From Sphingobium terrigena (GTDB taxonomy: Bacteria; Pseudomonadota; Alphaproteobacteria; Sphingomonadales; Sphingomonadaceae): a stretch of DNA of 64,000 bases. Location: assembly GCF_003591655.1 (NCBI RefSeq), contig NZ_QVRA01000004.1, positions 62,001-126,000 on the forward strand. Reading direction: 5' to 3'. Below are positions 8,671-16,027 of this stretch, piece by piece. The translations under genes were made by a program, and so were the position numbers. Under the pieces are notes generated by a model. The model did no database searches and was not told the DNA's origin. It saw only the letters and a program-made list of their open reading frames with translations. Each line of letters starts with the position of its first letter. Within the stretch, counting starts at the first letter, position 1.

Positions 8671-9845
8671 TCGATCAGCCGGAATCCGACGGCAAAGCGC
8701 AGCCCGACCACCCAGGCGTCGCGGATGGACGGGTCGGCGGCGGGATTGCGGACATATTGCATATTGGGCTGCATCGTCAGCCAGGGTGAAAGAGGCGCGC
8801 GATAGGTGACTTCGGCGACGGATTCGGAACGGCCTGCGCCACTGGCGCGGCGATAGTCGGCGGATGTCGTGGCGGTCATGACCGCCAGACCCAGTTCATC
8901 CTCCGGTCGCCGGGCCAGTGCGCCTGTCCACTTCACGCCCAAGCTGGCAAACCGGTCGAACATGTTGAACCGCCCGCTCGACGTGCCAAGCCGGAAGAAA
9001 CCGTCAATCTGTTCCTCGCCATCACTCATCAGCGGCATTTCACCGCGCAGATAGACACCGGCATTGCCCTGTCCCCGACTCCCGTCCCAGGCATCGAAAG
9101 TCGCGGTATAGCGCCAGCGACCCAGCAACAGCCGCGCACCAGCGACAGGCGCTTCCAACTCACCGATCAACAGCGCGCCGTCGCCCTTGCCCAGCTTGAT
9201 CGCGGTGCGGGCGGGATGATCGGGATCGCCCGGCACCCCGTCCAGCACGGCAGCGCGCACGGCCCAGTCCTTGGCCGGTCGCCATTCGACCCGTGCTGCC
9301 AGCGATGTCGAGGGGAAGATCGACGGGCCATTACGACCCGTCAGCGAAATGTCGCTGCCAATACCATGGGCGCTGCCGACGAACACACCAGCGGCGTCGA
9401 GCGAATCAAATTCCGAATTGAGGTCATATAGCCCCGCGCGCAGTGACAGGCCGGGCGCGACCATCTGGTCGATCCACGCTTCATAAAGTTTGAACGCCCG
9501 CGTCCCGGTCTCGATATTGCTGACGGCATGGGCGTCGCCCACCGCGTTGGAGATCGACGCGCCATTATTGTAGATGCCATAGACATGCGCCTCGGCCCCG
9601 CGCCAGCCCAGCATCGCTTCCAGATCAGCCTCCAGCACAATGTCGAGATTATCGAGATAGCGCGCGCGCCGCTTCACCCCGCCCGCCACATTGCCCATCA
9701 CTTCGCCGGTATAGGTGACCTCCAGCAACAGCGGTCCCTGTTCCTCGTCAATCTCTCCCGCCGCATGGATATGCGAATGGGGGCGCGACGGCATCGCATC
9801 ACCCGCCGCGGCAGCCAGCAGCAGAAAGGGGGCGATCATCACCAT
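8667..9845 (-). CDS. OprB-like carbohydrate-selective porin
   Basis: This is a predicted outer-membrane beta-barrel of about 392 residues with an N-terminal signal (MVMIAPFLLLAAAAGDA). The middle contains LYEAWIDQMVAPGLSLRAGLYDLNSEFDSLDAAGVFVGSAHG (quoted here only as LYEAWIDQ and GLYDLNSEFD), and the C-terminal part has GVYLRGEMPL and TMQPNMQYVRNP. These are characteristic of OprB family porins. The start is placed at ATG 9845, since a longer frame adds 31 non-signal residues; the ribosome binding site is weak. It faces away from the TPP-riboswitch TBDR and converges on the MFS gene. The solute is unknown. Confidence 0.8.
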   Translation of the reverse strand: MVMIAPFLLLAAAAGDAMPSRPHSHIHAAGEIDEEQGPLLLEVTYTGEVMGNVAGGVKRRARYLDNLDIVLEADLEAMLGWRGAEAHVYGIYNNGASISNAVGDAHAVSNIETGTRAFKLYEAWIDQMVAPGLSLRAGLYDLNSEFDSLDAAGVFVGSAHGIGSDISLTGRNGPSIFPSTSLAARVEWRPAKDWAVRAAVLDGVPGDPDHPARTAIKLGKGDGALLIGELEAPVAGARLLLGRWRYTATFDAWDGSRGQGNAGVYLRGEMPLMSDGEEQIDGFFRLGTSSGRFNMFDRFASLGVKWTGALARRPEDELGLAVMTATTSADYRRASGAGRSESVAEVTYRAPLSPWLTMQPNMQYVRNPAADPSIRDAWVVGLRFAVGFRLID

Positions 9846-10044
9846 GACGGGACCAGGGGGTAAGCGTGAAGCATAGCGATAGGCACAATAGGGGTTTGGC
9901 CACGCCGTCGATAACGGATCATCCTCGATCGACGCCATAGCTGACTGAAAACCACCCCCGCTTCGGCAGGAATATGCGCAACTTCCGCAGCGATCATTTG
10001 ACGCGCGGCGCAGGACGCCATAGGCGCACCCCCAGTTTCAACCC

Positions 10045-10148
10045 ACGGGGTGTCCTGGCGCTGTCAGGGCTGAGAGGCGGATCGGGCGCAGGGGGCGTCC
10101 AGTCGGCAAACCCGCGAACCTGATCCGGCTCACACCGGCGGAGGAATA
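10045..10148 (+). promoter_or_regulatory. TPP riboswitch (THI element)
   Basis: The conserved thi-box elements are all present in order: GGGGTGTC, then GGGCTGAGAGG, then AACCCGCGAACCTGATCCGG, then ACACCGGCGGAGGAA. They fit the P1-P5 layout of the thiamin pyrophosphate riboswitch. The 3' strand runs into the purine-rich GGAGGAATAGGG ribosome binding region just before the TBDR start at 10154. This suggests control of translation initiation by sequestration of the ribosome binding site. It predicts that the downstream receptor and TenA are repressed when TPP is abundant. Confidence 0.93.
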
Positions 10149-10153
10149 GGGAT

Positions 10154-12298
10154 ATGCGTTTTTACGCCATTACGTCGCCTGCCATCTCGATCGCGCTATT
10201 GCTGGGGGCGGGCGTCGCCCATGCCGATGACAGCATCGTCGTCACTGCGCGCGGCCGCGAAGAAGCGGAAATCGGCGTGCCGGACACGATCGCCGTCTAT
10301 GGTCCCGCCGCCATCGCTGCGCAGCGCCTGAAAACGATCGACGATTTCATCGCCGCGACGCCGGGCATCTTCATGATCCATGATCAGGACCCCGGCACCA
10401 ACCTTATTTCCGTGCGTGGCATATCCACCAACCGCAGCCAGTCGCCCTCGATCGCCTATATCGTCGACGGGCTGGCGCTGCCCGATTCGGAACTGTTCAC
10501 GCTGCGTCCCTATGATCTGGCGCGGGTCGAGATTTTGAAGGGGCCGCAGGGCGCGCTGTTCGGTCGTTCCGCGTCGGGCGGCGCAATCGCCATGACCACC
10601 AATGATCCCGGCCCGGACTGGGGCGGCGAGGCAGCGGTCGGCATCGGCAATGGTCTGACCTGGACCGCCGATGGCGTGGTCAACGCCCCGGTGTCGGATC
10701 AGGTGCAACTGCGTCTGTCCGGTTCTTATCGCAACAGCGACGGCTTCATCCGCAACAGCTTCCTCGACAAGAAGGTCGATGGCAGCATCAGCCGCAATCT
10801 GCGCCTGAAGGCCAAGGTCGCACTCAATGAAACCGCCACTTTCCGCTTCCGTCTGGGCTGGGCCAATGAGGAAGGTGGCGCGGCCTATATCTCGTCGGGC
10901 AATGTCACAGGGCTCTATGGCGGGCGCTTGTCGGGCGCGGCGCTGACCAACCCCTTTGGCGATTTTGAAGGCCGGGCATCGCGCACATGGTGGGGCGCGC
11001 AGGCCAGCTATGAACAGGAAGCGGGCGATGCGCTGCTCTTCACATGGACTGGTGGCTATGACGATTATCACAAGGATTTCGTTGAGGAACTGGATTTCCG
11101 CAATGATAAGCCGCTAACCTTCTTTGGCGTCCCGGCCTTTCCAGATGGTATCCAGCCCATCGCTCAACCTGTTGATATCAAGGCATGGACGAGCGAAACC
11201 CGGCTGACGTCGCGCGGCGACGGGCCGCTGCGCTGGCATGTCGGCCTGTTCTACCAGCGGCTGGAGCGCGACCGCACCGATGATTTCGGGCCGCTGCTGT
11301 TCGGTGGCGAAGCGTTCCGCGCCGAAACCCGATCCAGCCAGGTCGGCATCTTCGGGCAGGCCAGCTATGACATTACGCCGCAGGTCGAAGCGACCCTAGC
11401 GCTGCGCTACGACCGCGACCGGCGCAAGGAAGATACGGTCGGCACCGTTAGCGGCATAACGGTTGCCCAGCGCGCCCGCACGTTCGAGAAGTGGCAGCCC
11501 AAATTGTCTATCGCCTGGCGTCCGACCGATCATCTGACCGCCTATGTCACCGGCGCCATCGGCTTCAAGGCAGGCGGCTTCAACCCTCTGCCCGGCCCGG
11601 CCGATGTGTGGCAGGCGGTGTTCCCGGCCGAAACCACCCGATCGATCGAGGCGGGGGTCAAGGGCGAGAGCGCCGATGGCCGCATCCGCCTGTCGCTTGC
11701 CGGCTTCGTCACCGACTATGACAATTTCCAGAATACCGTATTCCTGGGCAATTCGGTCGTGCTGTCGGTGCCGGAGGTCGATGTCCACGGGATCGAGGCG
11801 TCAGCGCAGGCGGCGCTGGGCGCAGGGTTTAGTCTCGACGGTGGGCTGGCCTGGACCCATAGCCGCACCGGCACCTATTTCACCCCCAACCCCACGCCAG
11901 AACCCGGCGAACCCGCCATCCTCGACATGAGCGGCCAGCGGACCCCCAATGCGCCCGACTGGACTGTCAATGGCGGCCTGGGCTGGCAGGGCGCGGCTGG
12001 CCCTGCGATTGTCAATGTACGGCTCAGTGTCGCCTATGTGTCCCGCGTCGATTTTGAGATCGACAACATCCTCCATTCGCCCGGCTATACTTCGGTCGAC
12101 GGACGAGTAGGCGTCAGCCACGGGGCTTGGACTTTCGACATCTGGGCCAAGAATCTGCTCGACAAACGCTGGGCCATCTCGGCCTTTGGCCAGCAGCAAT
12201 TGCCGCTGTTGCTCGGCCTTGGCCCCAATGGTCCGTTCGACAGCTTCACCATCAACACCGGCCGCCAGTTCGGCGCCAGCGCCACCGTGCGCTTCTGA
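10154..12298 (+). CDS. TonB-dependent receptor under TPP riboswitch control (thiamin or precursor uptake)
   Basis: The 714-residue protein has a signal peptide ending in GVAHADD, a TonB box-like DSIVVTARGR, a plug (ISVRGISTNRSQSP, VEILKGPQGALFGRSASGGAI) and a barrel that ends in aromatic F (ASATVRF). Its start follows the riboswitch by six bases and the next gene is tenA, 14 bases downstream. By context it most likely imports thiamin, a thiamin breakdown product or a pyrimidine precursor across the outer membrane. That ligand is inferred only from the riboswitch and TenA, since TBDR sequence does not reveal it. Confidence 0.9.
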   Translation: MRFYAITSPAISIALLLGAGVAHADDSIVVTARGREEAEIGVPDTIAVYGPAAIAAQRLKTIDDFIAATPGIFMIHDQDPGTNLISVRGISTNRSQSPSIAYIVDGLALPDSELFTLRPYDLARVEILKGPQGALFGRSASGGAIAMTTNDPGPDWGGEAAVGIGNGLTWTADGVVNAPVSDQVQLRLSGSYRNSDGFIRNSFLDKKVDGSISRNLRLKAKVALNETATFRFRLGWANEEGGAAYISSGNVTGLYGGRLSGAALTNPFGDFEGRASRTWWGAQASYEQEAGDALLFTWTGGYDDYHKDFVEELDFRNDKPLTFFGVPAFPDGIQPIAQPVDIKAWTSETRLTSRGDGPLRWHVGLFYQRLERDRTDDFGPLLFGGEAFRAETRSSQVGIFGQASYDITPQVEATLALRYDRDRRKEDTVGTVSGITVAQRARTFEKWQPKLSIAWRPTDHLTAYVTGAIGFKAGGFNPLPGPADVWQAVFPAETTRSIEAGVKGESADGRIRLSLAGFVTDYDNFQNTVFLGNSVVLSVPEVDVHGIEASAQAALGAGFSLDGGLAWTHSRTGTYFTPNPTPEPGEPAILDMSGQRTPNAPDWTVNGGLGWQGAAGPAIVNVRLSVAYVSRVDFEIDNILHSPGYTSVDGRVGVSHGAWTFDIWAKNLLDKRWAISAFGQQQLPLLLGLGPNGPFDSFTINTGRQFGASATVRF

Positions 12299-12312
12299 CG
12301 AAGGACATAGCG

Positions 12313-12975
12313 ATGGGCTTTTGCGATCAGATCTGGGCGGAGGTCGCCCCGCTGCGGCAGGCGATCCTGGCCCATCCATTCCTGACCGCGCTGGCCGACG
12401 GCACACTGCCGCGCGACAGTTTCCAGCATTATATCGTGCAGGACAGCCTCTATCTCGCCGAATATGCCCGCGTGCTTGCGATCGCCGCGGCCCGCGCACC
12501 CAGCGCTGCCGGACGGCTGGAATTTTCCGACGGGGCGAAGGTCGCGGTGCAGGTGGAGGAAGGCCTGCATCAGGCCTTCTTCGCACAGTTCGGGGTCACG
12601 GCAGCCATGGTGCAGGCCGCCGAACCGACCCCGGCCTGCCTTGGCTATACCAGCTATCTGGCCAGTCTCGCCGCGACCCGCAGCTATGAGGAACTGATCG
12701 CAGCCATCCTGCCCTGCTTCTGGGTCTATTGGGAGGTCGGCTGCGCCATCAAGCCGCGCGCCACCAGCCCCAACCCCTATGCGCCATGGATCGACACCTA
12801 TGCCGATCCGGGCTTTGGCGCAGCGACCGACCGGGTCCACGCGCTGGTGGACGAAGCGGCGGCCGCCACAACGCCGACAATGCGCGACGCCATGGCCCGC
12901 GCTTTTCGCAATGCGACCCGTTACGAATGGATGTTCTGGGATTCGGCCTGGCGGCTTGAAACCTGGCCGGTCTAA
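12313..12975 (+). CDS. tenA: Thiaminase II / aminopyrimidine aminohydrolase TenA
   Basis: This cytoplasmic 220-residue helical protein belongs to the TenA family, which hydrolyses aminopyrimidine degradation products of thiamin to HMP for salvage. The catalytic cysteine is Cys135 in AILPCFWVYWEVG. The C-terminal YEWMFWDSAWRLE contains the family's aromatic and acidic segment. The N-terminal FLTALADGTLPRDSFQHYIVQD is also diagnostic (first half FLTALADGTLP). The ATG at 12313 has AAGGA 8 bases upstream, 14 bases after the TBDR stop, so both genes answer to the TPP riboswitch. Together they form a thiamin-salvage module. Confidence 0.93.
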   Translation: MGFCDQIWAEVAPLRQAILAHPFLTALADGTLPRDSFQHYIVQDSLYLAEYARVLAIAAARAPSAAGRLEFSDGAKVAVQVEEGLHQAFFAQFGVTAAMVQAAEPTPACLGYTSYLASLAATRSYEELIAAILPCFWVYWEVGCAIKPRATSPNPYAPWIDTYADPGFGAATDRVHALVDEAAAATTPTMRDAMARAFRNATRYEWMFWDSAWRLETWPV

Positions 12976-13038
12976 TGCGCGAAGGCCATTGGCCTTTGCC
13001 ATAATCTCATCTAGGGATGCGCACGGAAGCTGGTTCAT

Positions 13039-13267
13039 GCCGGTTTCCAAACATGATCGCGCCGGTGCCCTGCCAAGGGGCTTAATCGGGAATGTGGTGC
13101 GGGCGGTTTGCCGCCTTAATCCACGGCTGTCCCTGCAACTGTAAGCGGAGAGCGCGATGCACACGCCCCGATATCCGAGGGGCAGCCACTGGGCCGGACG
13201 CTAAATCCTGCGAGGCCTGGGAAGGCGCGCATCAAGCTGTGACCCGCAAGCCAGGAGACCTGCCGGC
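13039..13267 (+). promoter_or_regulatory. Cobalamin riboswitch 1 (leader of the cobalt/nickel transporter)
   Basis: The characteristic parts are present: CGGTGCCCTGCCAAGGGGC, TTAATCGGGAA, GGTGCGGGC, CTGTCCCTGCAACTGTAAGC, GCCACTGG, GGGAAGG, and the B12 box AGCCAGGAGACCTGCCGGC. The GCCGGT at 13039-13044 can pair with GCCGGC at 13262-13267 to close P1. It lies about 190 bases upstream of the transporter start. Binding of adenosylcobalamin should lower expression of cobalt uptake. Confidence 0.95.
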
Positions 13268-13272
13268 GTCTG

Positions 13273-13351
13273 GTCGCTCTTGCCCTGGCCCAGGGGATGG
13301 CCGTGGCACGGTGAACTCCGTCTGAGCGACGTGCAAGCGGCGGGGCCGCTT
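13273..13351 (+). promoter_or_regulatory. Conserved hairpins downstream of cobalamin riboswitch 1 (possible expression platform)
   Basis: GTCGCTC (13273-13279) pairs with GAGCGAC (13324-13330) around an inner CCCTGG/CCAGGG stem. It is followed at once by a perfect hairpin, AAGCGGC-GGG-GCCGCTT (13335-13351). The same two elements follow the second riboswitch at almost the same spacing. No U-tract follows, so this is not a canonical intrinsic terminator. It could act by another mechanism on elongation or translation. The assignment as expression platform is inference from conservation. Confidence 0.5.
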
Positions 13352-13456
13352 CGGGACGTGCGTTGGCCGCCTTTGGCGTCCGGTCGCCGCGCGTGTCGGC
13401 TGTCGCGTTGCGTCAGCAGGCCCGGCCATGTCGCAGGACGCCGGGGGGAGACGCTT

Positions 13457-14503
13457 GTGAGCGACCCGAAAAACAAGGGAATGACGCGGCTGCGTAGTCG
13501 CGTCGCGATACTGATCGCCGCGCTGATTGTGGCGAATATGGCCGCCTGGGGCTGGGCCTTCAGCCTGTTTCATGCGCAACCACTGATGCTGGGGACGGCG
13601 CTGCTCGCCTGGGGTCTCGGCCTGCGCCACGCTGTCGATGCCGATCATATCGCGGCGATCGACAATGTGACCCGCAAGCTGATGCAGGACGGGCAGCGGC
13701 CCATCTCCGTCGGCCTGTGGTTTGCCATCGGCCATAGCAGCATCATCGCCATCGCGTCGGTCCTGATCGTGCTGACTACCAACGCCCTGTCGGACTTCGT
13801 CTGGTTCAAACAGGTCGGCGGCGTGGTGGCGACGGCCGTTTCAGCGCTGTTCCTGTTCGCGATTGCGGGCATGAACCTCGTCATCCTGCGATCGGTATGG
13901 TGCAGCTTTGCCCATGTGCGGGCAGGCGGCGTCTATAATGAGGAGGACCTGGACCTGCTGCTGTCCGGCCGCGGCCTGCTGGCCCGGATGTTCCGGCCGA
14001 TGTTCCGGTTGGTCAACCGCAGCTGGCACATGGCCCCTTTGGGCTTCCTGTTCGGCTTCGGTTTCGATACCGCCACCGAGGTCGCCATATTGGGCATGTC
14101 CGCGCATCAGGCGGCCAACGGCCTGTCGATTGGCACCATATTGGTCCTGCCCGCTTTGTTCGCGGTCGGCATGGCGCTGATCGATACGCTGGACGGGGTC
14201 GTCATGCTGGGCGCCTATGACTGGGCGTTCGTCAAGCCTATCCGCAAACTCTATTACAACATCACCATCACCCTGATTTCCGCGATCGTCGCCATCGTCA
14301 TTGGCGGGATCGAAACGCTCGCGCTAATTGGCGACAAGTTGGGTCTTGCTGGCTGGCCGTGGGACATGGCGGGCGCGCTGGGCGAGAATTTCAACAGCCT
14401 GGGCTTTGCCATTATCGGTCTGTTCCTGTTCTGCTGGGTCGCCAGCTTCCTCATCTACCGCTGGCGGCGCTTCGACGAAATCGAAGTGCGGCGGGCGACC
14501 TGA
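13457..14503 (+). CDS. Nickel/cobalt transporter of the NiCoT (HoxN/NixA) family
   Basis: This inner-membrane permease of about 348 residues has the NiCoT signature RHAVDADHIAAIDNVTR in the second helix and GFGFDTATEVAILGM in a later one, plus FAIGHSS. These residues bind and select Ni2+ or Co2+. The GTG at 13457 is chosen because GGGGGGAG lies six bases upstream; longer versions would run into the riboswitch region. As it sits behind a cobalamin riboswitch and beside the cob operon, cobalt is the likely physiological substrate. Confidence 0.93.
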   Translation: MSDPKNKGMTRLRSRVAILIAALIVANMAAWGWAFSLFHAQPLMLGTALLAWGLGLRHAVDADHIAAIDNVTRKLMQDGQRPISVGLWFAIGHSSIIAIASVLIVLTTNALSDFVWFKQVGGVVATAVSALFLFAIAGMNLVILRSVWCSFAHVRAGGVYNEEDLDLLLSGRGLLARMFRPMFRLVNRSWHMAPLGFLFGFGFDTATEVAILGMSAHQAANGLSIGTILVLPALFAVGMALIDTLDGVVMLGAYDWAFVKPIRKLYYNITITLISAIVAIVIGGIETLALIGDKLGLAGWPWDMAGALGENFNSLGFAIIGLFLFCWVASFLIYRWRRFDEIEVRRAT

Positions 14504-14559
14504 TCATGCTTGGCTTGAGGATAAAACTGGATTAGGGGAACGCCTGAAAGCCGGTTTGC

Positions 14560-14782
14560 GCCGGTTCTCACATGATCGCGCCGGTGCCTCGCAAGAGGCT
14601 TAATCGGGAATATGGTGCGGGCGGTTTTCCGTCCAAATCCATGGCTGTCCCTGCAACTGTAAGCGGATAGCGCGATGCACATCGCTCCTCTTTTGGGGGA
14701 GCAGCCACTGGACGGCGCGTCATGCGCGAATCCGGGAAGGCGTGCATCAAGCTGTGACCCGCGAGCCAGGAGACCTGCCGGC
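14560..14782 (+). promoter_or_regulatory. Cobalamin riboswitch 2 (leader of the cob operon)
   Basis: It has the same core as riboswitch 1: CGGTGCCTCGCAAGAGGC, TTAATCGGGAA, GGTGCGGGC, CTGTCCCTGCAACTGTAAGC, GCCACTGG, GGGAAGG and the B12 box AGCCAGGAGACCTGCCGGC. The closing P1 pairs GCCGGT (14560-14565) with GCCGGC near 14777-14782. It is about 200 bases upstream of cobW and probably controls the whole downstream operon. Confidence 0.95.
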
Positions 14783-14788
14783 GCACCG

Positions 14789-14871
14789 GTCGCTCTTGCC
14801 CAGATCCAGGGGATGGTCTTGGCACGGTAACTCTCCGTCTGAGCGACGAGTCCATGCGGCCGGGGCCGCAT
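14789..14871 (+). promoter_or_regulatory. Conserved hairpins downstream of cobalamin riboswitch 2 (possible expression platform)
   Basis: GTCGCTC (14789-14795) pairs with GAGCGAC (14841-14847). A second perfect stem, ATGCGGC-CGGG-GCCGCAT (14854-14871), follows. Relative to the first leader the second base pair of this stem has changed from A-T to T-A on both strands together, a compensatory change. That supports real selection for the RNA structure rather than simple duplication. Confidence 0.5.
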
Positions 14872-14980
14872 CGGTGCGTTGCGCCGGGCGACTTTGCGCG
14901 CCTGTCCGTCGTCGCGCGCCGACCGGCGACGTGCGCCGGTACGCCCCGCCCTTCGTCGTCGCGGCGCGCGGAGAATTGCC

Positions 14981-16018
14981 ATGTCGGACCTCACCAAGGT
15001 GCCCGTCACCATCGTCACCGGCTTTCTGGGCGCGGGGAAAACCACGCTCATCAGCCACCTGATCCGCAACGCGGGCGGGCGGCGGCTGGCCGTCGTCGTC
15101 AATGAATTCGGCACGCTGGGGGTGGATGGCGACATCCTCAAATCCTGCGCCATTCCCGATTGCCCGGCCGATAATATCGTCGAACTGGCCAATGGCTGCA
15201 TCTGCTGCACCGTGGCGGACGATTTCATTCCCACGGTCGAACATCTCCTCGCGCTCGATCCCCGGCCCGACCATATCCTCATTGAAACATCGGGTCTCGC
15301 GCTGCCCAAACCCCTGCTCAAGGCATTCGACTGGCCCGCGATCCGCAGCCGCATCACCGTGGACGGAGTGCTGGCGCTGGCCGACGCCGAAGCGGTGGCC
15401 GCAGGCCGCTTCGCGCCCGATCTGGTCGCTATAGAAGCGCAACGCGCTGCCGATCCGGGCATCGACCATGAAACGCCATTGGCCGAAGTGTTCGAGGACC
15501 AGCTGGCCTGCGCCGACATGGTGTTGCTGACCAAGGTCGATCTGGCCGGGCCGGATGGCGTGGCAGCGGCGCGCACGGTCATCGCGGCGGAAGCCCCGCG
15601 TCCCGTTCCGGTGATCGAACTGACCGACGGCGTCATCGACCCGCGCCTGATCCTGGGCCTTGGCGCAGCGGCGGAAGATGACATCGCGTCCCGCCCGTCC
15701 CACCATGATGGCGAGGACGAGCATGAGCATGAGGATTTCGACAGCGTCGTGATCGCGCTGGGCGAAATCACCGACCCCGCCGTGTTGACCAGCCGGATCG
15801 AGGCACTGGCCCGCGACCGGCAGATATTGCGGGTGAAGGGCTATGCCGCGGTGACCGGCAAGCCGATGCGACTGCTGGTTCAGGCGGTCGGCGCGCGGGT
15901 GCGTTGCCATTATGACCGGCTATGGCAGCCCGGCGAACCGCGCGGCACGTCTCTGGTGGTGATCGCCGAGCATGACCATATCGACCCCGATACCATCCGG
16001 GCGGCGCTGTTGGACTGA
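14981..16018 (+). CDS. cobW: CobW-family GTPase metallochaperone
   Basis: The 345-residue protein has a G3E P-loop GFLGAGKTT near the N-terminus, the metal-binding CICC motif, TKVD as the guanine-specificity motif, and a histidine- and acid-rich loop (HHDGEDEHEHED) before the C-terminal CobW domain. CobW proteins deliver a metal ion, here presumably cobalt, to the cobaltochelatase. The ATG at 14981 has a GGAG upstream; a longer frame would enter the riboswitch leader. cobN follows nine bases later. Confidence 0.95.
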   Translation: MSDLTKVPVTIVTGFLGAGKTTLISHLIRNAGGRRLAVVVNEFGTLGVDGDILKSCAIPDCPADNIVELANGCICCTVADDFIPTVEHLLALDPRPDHILIETSGLALPKPLLKAFDWPAIRSRITVDGVLALADAEAVAAGRFAPDLVAIEAQRAADPGIDHETPLAEVFEDQLACADMVLLTKVDLAGPDGVAAARTVIAAEAPRPVPVIELTDGVIDPRLILGLGAAAEDDIASRPSHHDGEDEHEHEDFDSVVIALGEITDPAVLTSRIEALARDRQILRVKGYAAVTGKPMRLLVQAVGARVRCHYDRLWQPGEPRGTSLVVIAEHDHIDPDTIRAALLD

Positions 16019-16027
16019 GCGCGCACG

